Origin: JADLBR01 sp964651705
Lineage (GTDB): Bacteria > Verrucomicrobiota > Verrucomicrobiia > JADLBR01
Reading direction: 5' to 3'
Length of the DNA stretch: 64,000 nt
Assembly: GCA_964651705.1 (NCBI GenBank)
Contig: CAZYWZ010000001.1
Span: 62,001 to 126,000, forward strand
Numbering within the stretch: position 1 is the first letter of the stretch; each line of letters begins with the position of its first letter. The position numbers and the translations under genes were made by a program. This document shows positions 23,446 to 32,872 of the stretch, piece after piece. A model generated the notes under the pieces. It saw only the letters and a program-made list of their open reading frames with translations, searched no databases and was not told the DNA's origin.

Positions 23446-25098
23446 ATGAACCCAACCATCACCCGCATCATCGCCAGCATGCTGGCGATCGCGACTGTGA
23501 CCGCAGGAACGGCGTGGGCAGTTTCGCCGGATGTCATCGTGTATGGGGGGGTTCCCTGCGGCATTGCCTCGGCTATCACCGCCGCGCGTGAAGGGGCCAA
23601 CGTCTTGCTCATCGAGCCGACGAAGCATGTCGGCGGGCTCAGCACCAGCGGCATCAACACCGCCGAGAGCGAGCACATGCTGAAATGGACCATCGGCGGC
23701 TTTGCCGATGAGTTCTACCGGCGGCTGGGCAAGCATTACGAAGATACGAAGGCCCTGCAGACCTATCCCCACAAGGACAAGCGGCTGGACACGATCTACT
23801 TTTTCGAATCGAGCGTCGCGGAGAAGGTCTATCGCGGCATGCTCAAGGAAGCGGGCGTGGAGGTGCGTTACGGCGCCGGCGTGGACGCGGTGATGAAGGA
23901 TGGCGCGAAGATCACCGGCATCACGTTGACCGATGGCGCAAAGTTCGCGGCGAAGGTCTTTGTGGATGCGAGTTACGAGGGCGATCTCATGGCTCGCGCC
24001 GGGGTGAAGTATGCTGTGGGGCGCGAGTCCAAGGCGGAGTTTGGCGAGGAGGCGGCGGGCATTCGGTTCGACAAGACGCCTCGCAGGGCCCGCACGGTGG
24101 ATGCGCAGGGCAAGCTGCTCCCAGGCATCAGCGCCTGGGCGAAGGACCTCAAGGAAGGCGACGCCCATCCGGCCCCGATGAACTACAACTTCCGCCTCAC
24201 CGTCGCGAAGGACCCAAAGCTGCAAGTGCCCATCCCCGCGCCAAAACGCTACGAGCCCTCGCGCTACTCGTTGCTCGCAGATTGGCTGCGCGACCAAACG
24301 GCGCAAAAGAAGCCGGTCAAACTCTCCGACATCATCGACCTCTACGAACGGCGGAACGGCAAGTTCGAGCTAAACAACAAGCAATCCGCGGTCTTCTCGC
24401 TGGGTCACTTCGGCGCGCAGTTTGAATGGCCGGATGCCAGCTACGAGCAACGTGCCCGCATCTACGAGGACCACATGGACTACACCCTCGGCCTGCTTCA
24501 TTTTCTCGCCACGGACGCTGCCGTGCCTGTGAATGTGCAGCAGGACATGAAGGCGCTCGGCCTGCACAAGGACGAGTTCGCCGATAACGGCCATCTGCCC
24601 TACCAGCTCTACGTCCGCGAGGCCCGCCGGATGAGAGGCGAGTATGTCATGACGCAGCAAGACGTGCAGACCGACCGCCGCAAACCCGACAGCGTCGGCA
24701 TGGGCAGCCATTTCATCGACTGCCACCACGTCCAGCGCGTCGCCCTGAATGGGCATGAGTTCGTCAACGAGGGCCGCATCTGGCGCATGGGCTACGCCTA
24801 CCAAATACCCTACCGCGCACTCACGCCGAAGGCCGGCGAATGCAGCAATCTGCTCGTCCCCGGAGCCGCCAGCTTCACCCACGTCGCCTTTTGCACCCTG
24901 CGGCTGGAGAGCACCTGGATGATCGTCGGCCACTCCGCCGGCCTCGCCGCCGCCACGGCCGCAAAAGACGGCAGCGAGGTTCAAGAAGTAAACATCCCCG
25001 CCCTCCAGGACAAACTCCGCGCCCAACAGCAGGTCATCGATTTCCTTCCCGGCCAACCCGAGAAATGCGAGCACCTCAATGGGCCGCCGGAGTTTTGA
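23446..25098 (+). CDS. Exported FAD-dependent oxidoreductase (FAD_oxidored)
   Basis: A 550-residue protein with a Sec signal peptide (MNPTITRIIASMLAIATVTA, cleavage after AWA). The FAD-binding start is DVIVYGGVPCGIASAITAAR (Gly-Gly-Val-Pro-Cys-Gly in place of GxGxxG), with Glu57 (VLLIEPTKHVGGLSTSG). AKVFVDASYEGDLMARAG is the second FAD motif of the family, and NLLVPGAASFTHVAFCTLRLE the third. Similar exported FAD enzymes are common in polysaccharide loci of this phylum, but their substrates are mostly unknown. Its signal peptide is nearly the same as those of several neighbours that encode unrelated enzymes. It starts 19 bp after the preceding stop. Confidence 0.85.
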   Translation: MNPTITRIIASMLAIATVTAGTAWAVSPDVIVYGGVPCGIASAITAAREGANVLLIEPTKHVGGLSTSGINTAESEHMLKWTIGGFADEFYRRLGKHYEDTKALQTYPHKDKRLDTIYFFESSVAEKVYRGMLKEAGVEVRYGAGVDAVMKDGAKITGITLTDGAKFAAKVFVDASYEGDLMARAGVKYAVGRESKAEFGEEAAGIRFDKTPRRARTVDAQGKLLPGISAWAKDLKEGDAHPAPMNYNFRLTVAKDPKLQVPIPAPKRYEPSRYSLLADWLRDQTAQKKPVKLSDIIDLYERRNGKFELNNKQSAVFSLGHFGAQFEWPDASYEQRARIYEDHMDYTLGLLHFLATDAAVPVNVQQDMKALGLHKDEFADNGHLPYQLYVREARRMRGEYVMTQQDVQTDRRKPDSVGMGSHFIDCHHVQRVALNGHEFVNEGRIWRMGYAYQIPYRALTPKAGECSNLLVPGAASFTHVAFCTLRLESTWMIVGHSAGLAAATAAKDGSEVQEVNIPALQDKLRAQQQVIDFLPGQPEKCEHLNGPPEF

Positions 25099-25140
25099 GT
25101 GCACCCGACCGCAGCCATGAATGCTCGCCCCTCCATTCCC

Positions 25141-26376
25141 ATGAACACCAAGATCAACCTCACTCGACGCGCGACCCTGTTCGGTGCCGCGATTTCGGCG
25201 GCGGGCACCCCGCTGGCGGGGCTATTCGGGCTTCGCCCTCCTGCGGCGCGTGCCGGCGAGCCGGATCCGGACGGCCCGAAGGTGGACGGCTGGCACGCGG
25301 AGCTGACGCGGCGCATCGCGGCGTTGGACGCCCGCGGCGGCGGGACGCTCGAGCTGGGCGACGGCGTGTATGAGATCGACAAGCCCCTGCGCTTGCCGCG
25401 CTCGGTCAGCCTCGTGATGACGCCCAATGCGGTCATCAGGGCGAAGCCGAACTTCCAGGGCGAGGCGGTCCTGGTCAAGGGCGGCGGAAAATACGCGGTG
25501 TCCTCGGCCACCGCGGGCTGGATCCGCGGCGGCGTGATCGACGGGAACCGCCAGCCGCTCACGGGCATCCTCGTCGAGGACCTGCACCGCCTGGAGATCG
25601 CGGACATCTCGGTGCTGAACGCGCTGTTCAAGGGCGTCCATCTGGTCAAGGGCGGCAACGAGTCCAACCTCACCCGGGTCCGCTGCGATGTCGACATGAA
25701 GACCCCGTGCGGGCCCGGGAGCATCGGCGTCCATGTCGAGAGGACCGACTGCAAGTTTCACCTTGTCCACGTCATTGGCTATGAGACCGGCGTGCGCAGC
25801 GACGCCGGCAGCAACTGGTTCAGCCTTGTGCATGTCTGGAATTGGGAGCCCACCCAGGGGCCGATGAAGTACTGCTTCCACTGCAATGGCGGGAACAACA
25901 CCTTCAGCCAGTGCTACGCCGATTCGCCGACCGTCGCGGGCTTCTTCATCACGGCACCGCACCAGGCGGTCATGCAGTGCCGCGTCTATTTTAGCCGCTG
26001 GGCCCCGGACAACACGGGCGCGGGATTCCTCATGACCGATAAGGGGCGCCACGGCACCTACATCGGGAACGTCGTCTTTGCCGACAAGGACCACAGGCTG
26101 GCCAAGGCCTACGACGGTGATCTCGAGGGCGCGTGCATCCTCGGCGCCAGCGCCAGCAACGCGGTCGGCGGCCTCGAGAACCGCATCCCCTCCGGGGGTT
26201 CCGCCGGGCGCACCGCACTGCACCTCGCGGGCGGTGGGATCCGCCTCGCGCGCCAGACGGCTGCCCCGCAGCCCGCCGAGGGCGAGCTCGGCGAGGTGCG
26301 CTGGGTCGACGATGGGGCCGCGTCGGCGCTTTGGGTCAAGACCTCGACCGGCTGGAAGAAATCCCAGCTCTCCTGA
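25141..26376 (+). CDS. Tat-exported right-handed beta-helix protein (pectate lyase superfamily-like)
   Basis: A 411-residue protein. The Tat signal is NLTRRATLFGAAISAAGTPL. The start of the mature domain (LTRRIAALDARGGGTLELGDG, VYEIDKPLRLP) is the pectate_lyase_3-type opening of right-handed parallel beta-helix enzymes. It continues with repeated short strands (LVKGGGKYAVSSAT, IRGGVIDGNRQPL, LFKGVHLVKGGNESNLTRVRC). No catalytic residues can be assigned from sequence. It may be a lyase, a hydrolase or a carbohydrate-binding helix. Alternative starts exist at ATG 25117 and GTG 25099; ATG 25141 places the RR motif at the usual distance. Confidence 0.75.
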   Translation: MNTKINLTRRATLFGAAISAAGTPLAGLFGLRPPAARAGEPDPDGPKVDGWHAELTRRIAALDARGGGTLELGDGVYEIDKPLRLPRSVSLVMTPNAVIRAKPNFQGEAVLVKGGGKYAVSSATAGWIRGGVIDGNRQPLTGILVEDLHRLEIADISVLNALFKGVHLVKGGNESNLTRVRCDVDMKTPCGPGSIGVHVERTDCKFHLVHVIGYETGVRSDAGSNWFSLVHVWNWEPTQGPMKYCFHCNGGNNTFSQCYADSPTVAGFFITAPHQAVMQCRVYFSRWAPDNTGAGFLMTDKGRHGTYIGNVVFADKDHRLAKAYDGDLEGACILGASASNAVGGLENRIPSGGSAGRTALHLAGGGIRLARQTAAPQPAEGELGEVRWVDDGAASALWVKTSTGWKKSQLS

Positions 26377-26443
26377 GCGAGGGAGAGGGATCCGCGTGAG
26401 GGCCATCGATCATCGCTTTGGAATTCGGCACTGAAAGGATATC

Positions 26444-27865
26444 ATGAACACGACCATCCCCCGCATCCTCGTGAGCGCGCTGGCGCTCGTCATCGTCCTT
26501 ACCGCCCGGGCTGAACCCGTCGCCCCCGATCCCCGGGGAAGCGAGGCCCGCCTGGGGTGGTGGCGCGAGGCAAAGTTCGGCATGTTCATCCATTGGGGGC
26601 TTTACTCCCTGCCGGCCGGTGAGTGGAAAGGCCAAGCCTATTCCGGCATCGGCGAGTGGATCATGTTCAAGGCCCGCATCCCCGTGGCGGAATATGAACA
26701 GCTGGCCACGCGGTTCAACCCCGTCAAGTTCGATGCCGAGGCATGGGCGCAACTCGCGCAGGACGCGGGCATGAAATATCTGGTGATCACCGCAAAACAC
26801 CATGACGGTTTCGCGATGTTCGGCTCCAAGGCGGACCCCTTCAACATCGTGGACGCGACCCCGTTCAAGCGCGACCCGATGAAGGAACTGGCGGCCGCAT
26901 GCGCGAAGCGTGGCATCCGGTTCGGGTTCTACTATTCCCAGGCCCAGGACTGGACGGCTCCGGGTGGCGCCATCTGGAAGGGCCGTCACGAAGACGGCCC
27001 GGATTTTGGGGGCAGATGCTGGGACCCCCGCCAGGAGGGAGACTTCGATGCCTACTTGAATCGCAAAGCCATCCCGCAGGTGGAGGAACTTCTGCGCAAC
27101 TATGGGCCGGTGTCGGTCATCTGGTTCGACACGCCGCTCGACGTCATGACCCGTGAGCGCGCCTCCCGGTTCGAGCGCGCCGTCCGCGGCCTCCATCCGG
27201 ACTGCCTCATCAGCGGCCGCCTCGGCGGGGAGAGCCAGAGCGACTATCAATCCGAAGGCGACAACAAAATTCCCGACCTGGCGCGCGCGGGCGCATGGGA
27301 AACCCCGGCCACCCTCAATGACACCTGGGGCTTCAAGAAGGACGATCACAACTGGAAGAAGCCCGAGGACCTGACCTTCAAGCTCGTGGACATCGTCAGC
27401 AAGGGCGGCAACTACTTGCTGAATGTCGGGCCCGATGGCGAGGGCGTCATCCCGCAGCCCAGCCAGGACATGCTCCGCGTGGTGGGGCGCTGGTTGAAGG
27501 TCAATGGCGAGGCGGTTTACGGGGCCGGCCGCAGCCCGTTCGGCGGAGAATTCGGCACATTCAGCGAGAACAGGAAAGACAAGAAGGGGAAACCGCTGTT
27601 CACTGCGAAGGCCGATTGGCGCTGCACCACAAAGCCCGGCAGGCTTTACCTGCACCTGTTCCAATGGCCGGCCGGCGCGCTCGAGCTGGCCGCGGTCAAA
27701 GGCCGGGTCACCAAGGCCTATCTCCTCGCCGACCCGAAGCGAGGTCCGCTCGTGGTCACGCAGAACGGTGAGAACGTATCCATCGCCTTGCCTAAGAATG
27801 CGCCGGATCCCATTGCATCAGTGGTCTGCGCGGAAATAGAGGACAACGCTGCTGGGGGCGGGTAG
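26444..27865 (+). CDS. Exported alpha-L-fucosidase (GH29)
   Basis: A 473-residue secreted enzyme. The signal peptide (MNTTIPRILVSALALVIVLT) ends at ARA. GH29 motifs follow in order: WWREAKFGMFIHWGLYSLPAGEW (39-61), YLVITAKHHDGFAMF, RGIRFGFYYSQAQDW, and VSVIWFDTPLD with the nucleophile Asp229. GGNYLLNVGPDGEGVIP closes the barrel. GH29 enzymes release L-fucose from glycans with retention of configuration. The ribosome site AAAGGA precedes ATG. Thirty bases of the signal sequence (26460-26489) match those of the GH2 gene at 29405-29434 at 29 positions although the mature proteins are unrelated. Confidence 0.95.
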   Translation: MNTTIPRILVSALALVIVLTARAEPVAPDPRGSEARLGWWREAKFGMFIHWGLYSLPAGEWKGQAYSGIGEWIMFKARIPVAEYEQLATRFNPVKFDAEAWAQLAQDAGMKYLVITAKHHDGFAMFGSKADPFNIVDATPFKRDPMKELAAACAKRGIRFGFYYSQAQDWTAPGGAIWKGRHEDGPDFGGRCWDPRQEGDFDAYLNRKAIPQVEELLRNYGPVSVIWFDTPLDVMTRERASRFERAVRGLHPDCLISGRLGGESQSDYQSEGDNKIPDLARAGAWETPATLNDTWGFKKDDHNWKKPEDLTFKLVDIVSKGGNYLLNVGPDGEGVIPQPSQDMLRVVGRWLKVNGEAVYGAGRSPFGGEFGTFSENRKDKKGKPLFTAKADWRCTTKPGRLYLHLFQWPAGALELAAVKGRVTKAYLLADPKRGPLVVTQNGENVSIALPKNAPDPIASVVCAEIEDNAAGGG

Positions 27866-27883
27866 TGGAGAGTTTCGGGACGA

Positions 27884-27921
27884 AGACAGAGCCGGGGGGT
27901 CGAGACAGAGCCGGGGGGTCG
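27884..27921. repeat. 19-bp tandem duplication left of mini-element copy A
   Basis: AGACAGAGCCGGGGGGTCG is repeated exactly in tandem (27884-27902, 27903-27921). The second copy overlaps the terminal repeat of the 92-bp element that begins at 27915. Confidence 0.85.
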
Positions 27922-28006
27922 GCCCTTGACTATTGACAGTGGCGCCCGAATTCGAATCGTCGGAAAATCACGCCCGACGCTTTGTCAATTGTCAAGGGCT
28001 GACCCC
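27915..28006. mobile_element. 92-bp non-autonomous derivative of the RAYT element (copy A)
   Basis: Ends GGGGTCGGCCCTTGACTATT and, inverted, GGGGTCAGCCCTTGACAATT match the ends of the RAYT element. The interior (GGCGCCCGAATTCGAATCGT and the following bases) is about 90% identical to the copy at 45727-45818 and carries no coding sequence. It separates the fucosidase gene from the cellulase-like gene. The right side is followed by a C-rich tandem stretch built on CATTTCCCCC. Confidence 0.8.
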
Positions 28007-28051
28007 ATTTCCCCCCCCCCATTTCCCCCCATTTCCTCCATCTTTGAAGAT

Positions 28052-29374
28052 ATGAGCACCATAGCCCTATCCACCCGACGCGATTTCATCCAAGCGGCCG
28101 GATTGGCGATCGCCGGCGCGGCCATCGGGCCGAGCGCGGCCGCGGCTGATCCATCGGCGGGACCCAGGCGGCCCCGCCCCTTGAAGTTCTCGGCCGACAT
28201 GCGCGAAGGGCTGAACCCGCGGCGCGTGACGAACGCCATGTGGGACTACTCGTGGCTGACGCAGCATTATCCGGGCGGCGCGTTCGCCAATTTCGACAAG
28301 GCCGCGGACGACCTGATGGAGCGGGGGTTCAATACCGTTCGGATCGACGCATTCCCGCTGGTCGTCGGCGCGCTGAAGTCCGACGACGAGACCATCACCA
28401 TCGCCGGAAATCCGCTCGCCAACTGGGGCATGTCCGATGTGGACCGCCCGCACGCGATCGTCCGCGAGCTCGTGGAATTCATGCGGGCCGTCAAGGAGCG
28501 CGGGCTCTCGGTGATCCTCTCGTCGTGGGGCAAGGACTGCAAAGAGTATCCCGACCGCAAGCTGGCGCTGGCCAAGGACCGCGACGGATTCCGCAAATGC
28601 TGGGAGCGCACGCTCGACATCCTCGGCAGCCACGACCTGCTGGGCCACGTCATCTACGTGGACCTCGACCAGGAGTTCCCGTTCTTCAGCCCGTTCAAGG
28701 ATGAGCTGAACGAACTGGCGAAGCAGAAATCCGCCGGCCGCTCGGTGGAGGTCGCGATGGAAGAGGTCGGGCAGTTCGAGCAGGGTCTGACGCGCCTCGC
28801 GTGGAAGCCGGCGCAGATGGAATACGTGCGGCGACTCTTCTCCGAGATGCTGCCGCACTTCCAGTCGCGCTACCCGCGGCAGCGCTTCACCTACTCGCTC
28901 ACCTCATTCTTCAAGGAAGTGCGCGCGATGGGTCTGCAGTTGTTCGACGTGCTGGAGCTGCACCTGTGGATCCACTCGCCGCGCTTCGACAACCGCACGG
29001 GATTCCAGAAGCTCACCAAGGACCGGGGCGAGCATGATTACAGGGATTACGCGGACCGCGTGGCCGCCGCGCTGGATACCGTCGGGCCGATGCTCGCGAA
29101 GGAGATGGAGAACAAATGCGCCTTCGCGCAAGCGTGGTCGGAGGAGATCGCCGCGCCGGTGGTGACGACGGAGGCCTGGGGGCCCTGGTGGCACATGGAC
29201 CATCCGGATCTCGATTGGGGCTGGCTGCGCGACTGGTGCGAGCAGTGCATGGGGCTGGCCGCCGAGCACAAGTTCTGGGGCGTTACCCCGTGGAACTACT
29301 CCCATCCCTATTGGAAGAATTGGTCCGACGTGGCGTGGTACCGAAAGGTCAATGAACGCTTCCTGCGGAGTTAA
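28052..29374 (+). CDS. Tat-exported cellulase-like glycoside hydrolase
   Basis: A 440-residue protein. The Tat signal (STRRDFIQAAGLAIAGAAIG) is followed by a beta/alpha-barrel protein of the cellulase-like (GH5-related) type: MWDYSWLTQHYPGG, FNTVRIDAFPL, LSVILSSWGKDC, HVIYVDLDQEFPFFSPF (candidate acid/base Glu near 208) and PVVTTEAWGPWWH (candidate nucleophile Glu near 372). The order and spacing of these two glutamates fit a retaining mechanism. ATG 28052 lies just after the mini-element; the open frame further upstream runs through it and was rejected. Substrate unknown. Confidence 0.78.
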   Translation: MSTIALSTRRDFIQAAGLAIAGAAIGPSAAAADPSAGPRRPRPLKFSADMREGLNPRRVTNAMWDYSWLTQHYPGGAFANFDKAADDLMERGFNTVRIDAFPLVVGALKSDDETITIAGNPLANWGMSDVDRPHAIVRELVEFMRAVKERGLSVILSSWGKDCKEYPDRKLALAKDRDGFRKCWERTLDILGSHDLLGHVIYVDLDQEFPFFSPFKDELNELAKQKSAGRSVEVAMEEVGQFEQGLTRLAWKPAQMEYVRRLFSEMLPHFQSRYPRQRFTYSLTSFFKEVRAMGLQLFDVLELHLWIHSPRFDNRTGFQKLTKDRGEHDYRDYADRVAAALDTVGPMLAKEMENKCAFAQAWSEEIAAPVVTTEAWGPWWHMDHPDLDWGWLRDWCEQCMGLAAEHKFWGVTPWNYSHPYWKNWSDVAWYRKVNERFLRS

Positions 29375-29388
29375 GAAACGGCAAACGT

Positions 29389-32004
29389 GTGAGAACACCC
29401 CTCGCCCGCATCCTCGCGAGCGCGCTGGCGCTCGCCGCCTACATCGGTACCTGCTGTTCCGCACATGCGGGCGGACTCGCCGCGAGTCGCCAAGTCATGG
29501 CTCTCGACGGCACCTGGCAGGTCGCGGAGGGCGGAATGGATGGCATCCCAACCGTCTTCGATCGCGACGTTCCCGTTCCCGGCTTGGTCGATTTGGCCAA
29601 ACCGGCCTTTGTTGAGCCCGGCCCGCGCGTTGCCGATGGCAGCTTGAAGGCTCGAGCCCAAAACCTGAAGGATCCGCGGCGCGATGCGTTCTGGTACCGG
29701 CGCACGTTTCAGTATGACGGCCCTGTGCCGGCGGTGGCCCGGCTCAAAGTCGGCAAGGCCATGTTCGGCACGCGGGTGTTCCTCAACGGCAAACTGCTCG
29801 GCGATCACGCGCCGTGCTTCACGCCGGGTTGGTTCGATGCCAGGGAGGCGTTGAAGGTGGGAGCGAATGAATTGATCATCCGGGTTGGAGCGGATCGGGC
29901 GGCGATTGAGGGACGGGCACAGTCGGCCCACGATGGAGAGAAAATCCGTTACATCCCCGGCATCTTTGATTCGGTGGAACTGGTCCTTTCCGGCTCTCCC
30001 CACATCGTGAACGTCCAGGCGGTGCCTGACATCGAACGGCAATCGGTGACGGTGCATACGTGGGTGCGTTGCGCGCCCGCTCCCGCTTCCGCCGCGGCGA
30101 AGTTGCGCGTTACCGTCCGCGAGACGGCTTCGGGCAAGGTGGCCGGCGAGGCGGATTGCGAGATTGCGGCAGTCAGTTCGGCGGCCGACCGGACAGGAAG
30201 CGTTTCGATTTCCGTGCGGGACTGTCGTCTCTGGTCGCCCGAGGATCCGTTCCTCTACGAGCTCGAAGTGCGCAGCGCGGCCGACTCCTTCACCACCCGT
30301 TTCGGCATGCGCTCCTTCCGGCTCGATCCGGCCACCGGCCGCGCCCTGCTCAACGGCAGACCCTATTTCCTGCGCGGCTCCAACGTGACGCTCTACCGGT
30401 TCTTTGAAGACGACAAACGCGGCACCCTGCCTTGGAACGAAGCGTGGGTGCGGGACATGCACAAGAAGTTCAAGGAAATGCACTGGAACGCGCTGCGCCA
30501 CTGCATCGGGTTCCCGCCGGAGTTCTGGTATCGTATCGCCGACGAGGAGGGCATTCTGCTGCAGGATGAATTCCCCATCTGGATACCCAGCTACAAGTCC
30601 GGTAACCTTTTTGCGGATCAGTTGGCCGTCGAATATCGCGAATGGATGCAGGAGCGATGGAACCACCCGAGCGTCGTGATCTGGGATTCCTGCAACGAGA
30701 CCTGGGATCCCGAAACCGGCAAGGCCGTGCAACAAGTGCGTGGCCTCGAGTTCTCACGTCGGCCTTGGGACAACGGTTGGGGTGTTCCGGTGGAGGCCGG
30801 CGACTCTGACGAATGTCATCCCTACCAATTCATCTTCGGCCCGAGCCAGCCCTTCCGCCTGCGCGATCTGGCCGATGATCCTGGCACCAAGCCAGGGCTG
30901 CTCATCGCTCAACCCTACGCCGCCGAGAAGGCGCTCCGGAAGAATCCGCTGATCATCAACGAATACGGCGGCATCTGGCTCAATCGCGACGGCACGCCCA
31001 CCACGCTCTCTCAGCGTGTTTACGATTACCTGCTGGGCCCTTCGGCCACCACGGCTCAGCGCCGCCAACTCTACGCCCGCACCATGGCCGCGATCACCGA
31101 ATTCTTCCGCGCGCACCGCCGGGCTGCCGGCGTGCTGCATTTCTGCGCACTCGGCTACTCCCGTCCCGACGGCCAGACCAGCGATGATTGGGCCGACGTG
31201 GAAAAACTCGCGTGGGATCCCGACTTCTTCCACTACGTGCGCGACGCCTTCGCGCCGGTGGGTTTGATGCTCGATTTCTGGGCCGACGAGTTGCCCGGCG
31301 GCGAAAATCGCGTGTTGCCGGTCATCCTGATCAACGACCTTCCCGAGAACTGCCCGGGCCAGGTGCGGCTGCGCCTGTTGAGCGGCAACCAAGTCCTGTC
31401 CGAAGAAGCCCAGCCCTGTGCCGTCCCCGCCGTCGGCGAACAACGATTGAGTTTCAACTTCACCGCGCCGAACAAACCCGGCGCCTACACCCTCGAAGCC
31501 GCACTGGTGCAGAACGGTCACCCGGATGTCCGCAGCCTGCGCGACTTCGAAGTGCTGAGGTCGGACCAGCGTGAAGCGCGGCGCAACCTGGCCCTCGGCC
31601 GCCCCGTGCGAGCGTCCTGGATCCCGGCAGGCAAGAGCGACTCGAAGGCTGCCCGTCCGGAGCTGGTCGTGGATGGCGATCGCAAGACCGCGGCGACGAT
31701 TCCCTACGGCGAATGGCTTGCGATTGATCTGGGTGCTGCGCAAACCGTCTCCCGTCTCGAAATGCCTGGGACTTTCGAGCGGGGCAGGACCCCGACTTCC
31801 TACGTGATCCAAGTCTCTCCGGACGGCGAATCCTGGCAGGAGGCTTTTGCCACCACTGCCGGCACCAAAACGGTGGTGACAGCTCGTTTCGAGCCCGTCT
31901 CCGCCCGTTGGGTCCGCATCATGTTCCGGCAGGTTGAAGACGCCAAGAGCTACTCGCTCAACGAAGTCAGCATCTTCCACGATAACGAAACCGACGACCA
32001 ATGA
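29389..32004 (+). CDS. Exported GH2-family glycosidase with C-terminal discoidin (F5/8 C-like) domain
   Basis: An 871-residue protein starting with GTG 14 bp after the previous gene. Signal: RTPLARILASALALAAYIG. The order is GH2 jelly-roll (WYRRTFQYDG, VFLNGKLLGDH), immunoglobulin-like domain, then the barrel with FLRGSN, HPSVVIWDSCNETWD (acid/base Glu near 434) and NPLIINEYGGIW (nucleophile Glu near 523). Residues about 735-865 (NLALGRPVRAS...ELVVDGDRKTAATI...WLAIDLGAAQTVSRLEM...ARWVRIMF) are a discoidin-type carbohydrate-binding domain. Likely a beta-galactosidase, beta-mannosidase or beta-glucuronidase. The last four bases overlap the TraB/GumN gene. Confidence 0.87.
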   Translation: MRTPLARILASALALAAYIGTCCSAHAGGLAASRQVMALDGTWQVAEGGMDGIPTVFDRDVPVPGLVDLAKPAFVEPGPRVADGSLKARAQNLKDPRRDAFWYRRTFQYDGPVPAVARLKVGKAMFGTRVFLNGKLLGDHAPCFTPGWFDAREALKVGANELIIRVGADRAAIEGRAQSAHDGEKIRYIPGIFDSVELVLSGSPHIVNVQAVPDIERQSVTVHTWVRCAPAPASAAAKLRVTVRETASGKVAGEADCEIAAVSSAADRTGSVSISVRDCRLWSPEDPFLYELEVRSAADSFTTRFGMRSFRLDPATGRALLNGRPYFLRGSNVTLYRFFEDDKRGTLPWNEAWVRDMHKKFKEMHWNALRHCIGFPPEFWYRIADEEGILLQDEFPIWIPSYKSGNLFADQLAVEYREWMQERWNHPSVVIWDSCNETWDPETGKAVQQVRGLEFSRRPWDNGWGVPVEAGDSDECHPYQFIFGPSQPFRLRDLADDPGTKPGLLIAQPYAAEKALRKNPLIINEYGGIWLNRDGTPTTLSQRVYDYLLGPSATTAQRRQLYARTMAAITEFFRAHRRAAGVLHFCALGYSRPDGQTSDDWADVEKLAWDPDFFHYVRDAFAPVGLMLDFWADELPGGENRVLPVILINDLPENCPGQVRLRLLSGNQVLSEEAQPCAVPAVGEQRLSFNFTAPNKPGAYTLEAALVQNGHPDVRSLRDFEVLRSDQREARRNLALGRPVRASWIPAGKSDSKAARPELVVDGDRKTAATIPYGEWLAIDLGAAQTVSRLEMPGTFERGRTPTSYVIQVSPDGESWQEAFATTAGTKTVVTARFEPVSARWVRIMFRQVEDAKSYSLNEVSIFHDNETDDQ

Positions 32005-32792
32005 AACCCTCAATCGGAACCCGCATCACCCTCGCAGTCACTCTGGCGCTTGCCGTCGCCGTCAAGCCGCCAGCGCTTGCGCAGCAGGCCGAGCCGGAAC
32101 CGAGGGACCCCACACCAGCGGGAACACAGGCCGCCCCTTCTCATCCCTTCCTTTGGCGCATTGAAACCAGCGGCGCGAAGCCCAGCCACGTCTTCGGCAC
32201 CATTCATCTTCCCAGCAAGCAAGTCATCAACCTGCCTTCGGTGGTGGAGCTGTTCGAGAAAGCGGAAGTCTGGGTGCTGGCAACGCAACTTATGGTCCTG
32301 GAGGAACAGATCAAAGCGCCCGGCGTGCCATTTCTGGACCTCTTGATCTATCAGAGTGCCCAAGCCGCCCGCAAAGAAGTCGGCGGCATTGAAACGGTGG
32401 CGGAACAACTTCAGGCCATGAACAGCCTCACAGAAGCGGAGCAGATCTCAATGCTTCAGGCCACGCTCGACGAACTGGACGCTGCCCGGAAACTCGGCCA
32501 AACCGCAGGCGCTCCACTCTTGGCAGCCTACCTCACCGGCAGTCTCGACGAGCTCGACTCCTGCTTCCGGAAGATGATGGTCGGCTACTCGCCTTCCCTG
32601 CGCCGGCACTTCGACGAGGAGTTGCTGGCCAAGCGTAACCGTCGGATGGCCGGACGCATCGTCGCGAAAGTCCGCGCGAACCCGGACAAGAGCCACTTGG
32701 TTGCCCTCGGGGCCATGCACTATATCGGCCAGGACAGCGTCCTCGAATTGCTGCAAAAGGAGGGTTTCAAGATCGAGCGCGTCCAGCCATGA
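32001..32792 (+). CDS. Exported TraB/GumN-family protein
   Basis: A 263-residue protein with a signal peptide (TRITLAVTLALAVAVKPPALA). TraB/GumN motifs are intact: HVFGTIHLPSKQVINLP near residue 65, the LAKRNRRMAGRI block near 210-222 and HLVALGAMHYIGQDSVLELL near 232-251. The two GxxH-type histidine motifs and the N-R pair are thought to form a metallopeptidase-like active site. It starts ATGA, overlapping the upstream GH2 stop by four bases, so it is translationally coupled to a glycosidase. That is an unusual partner for a GumN-like protein. Its task in the operon is unknown. Confidence 0.88.
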   Translation: MKPSIGTRITLAVTLALAVAVKPPALAQQAEPEPRDPTPAGTQAAPSHPFLWRIETSGAKPSHVFGTIHLPSKQVINLPSVVELFEKAEVWVLATQLMVLEEQIKAPGVPFLDLLIYQSAQAARKEVGGIETVAEQLQAMNSLTEAEQISMLQATLDELDAARKLGQTAGAPLLAAYLTGSLDELDSCFRKMMVGYSPSLRRHFDEELLAKRNRRMAGRIVAKVRANPDKSHLVALGAMHYIGQDSVLELLQKEGFKIERVQP

Positions 32793-32872
32793 ACCCGCTC
32801 AAATGTTCATCTCCAAAGTGGCTTCGGCTTTAGGCACACCTCAACGGAAGGGAAAGTGAGCGAAAGGAAACC

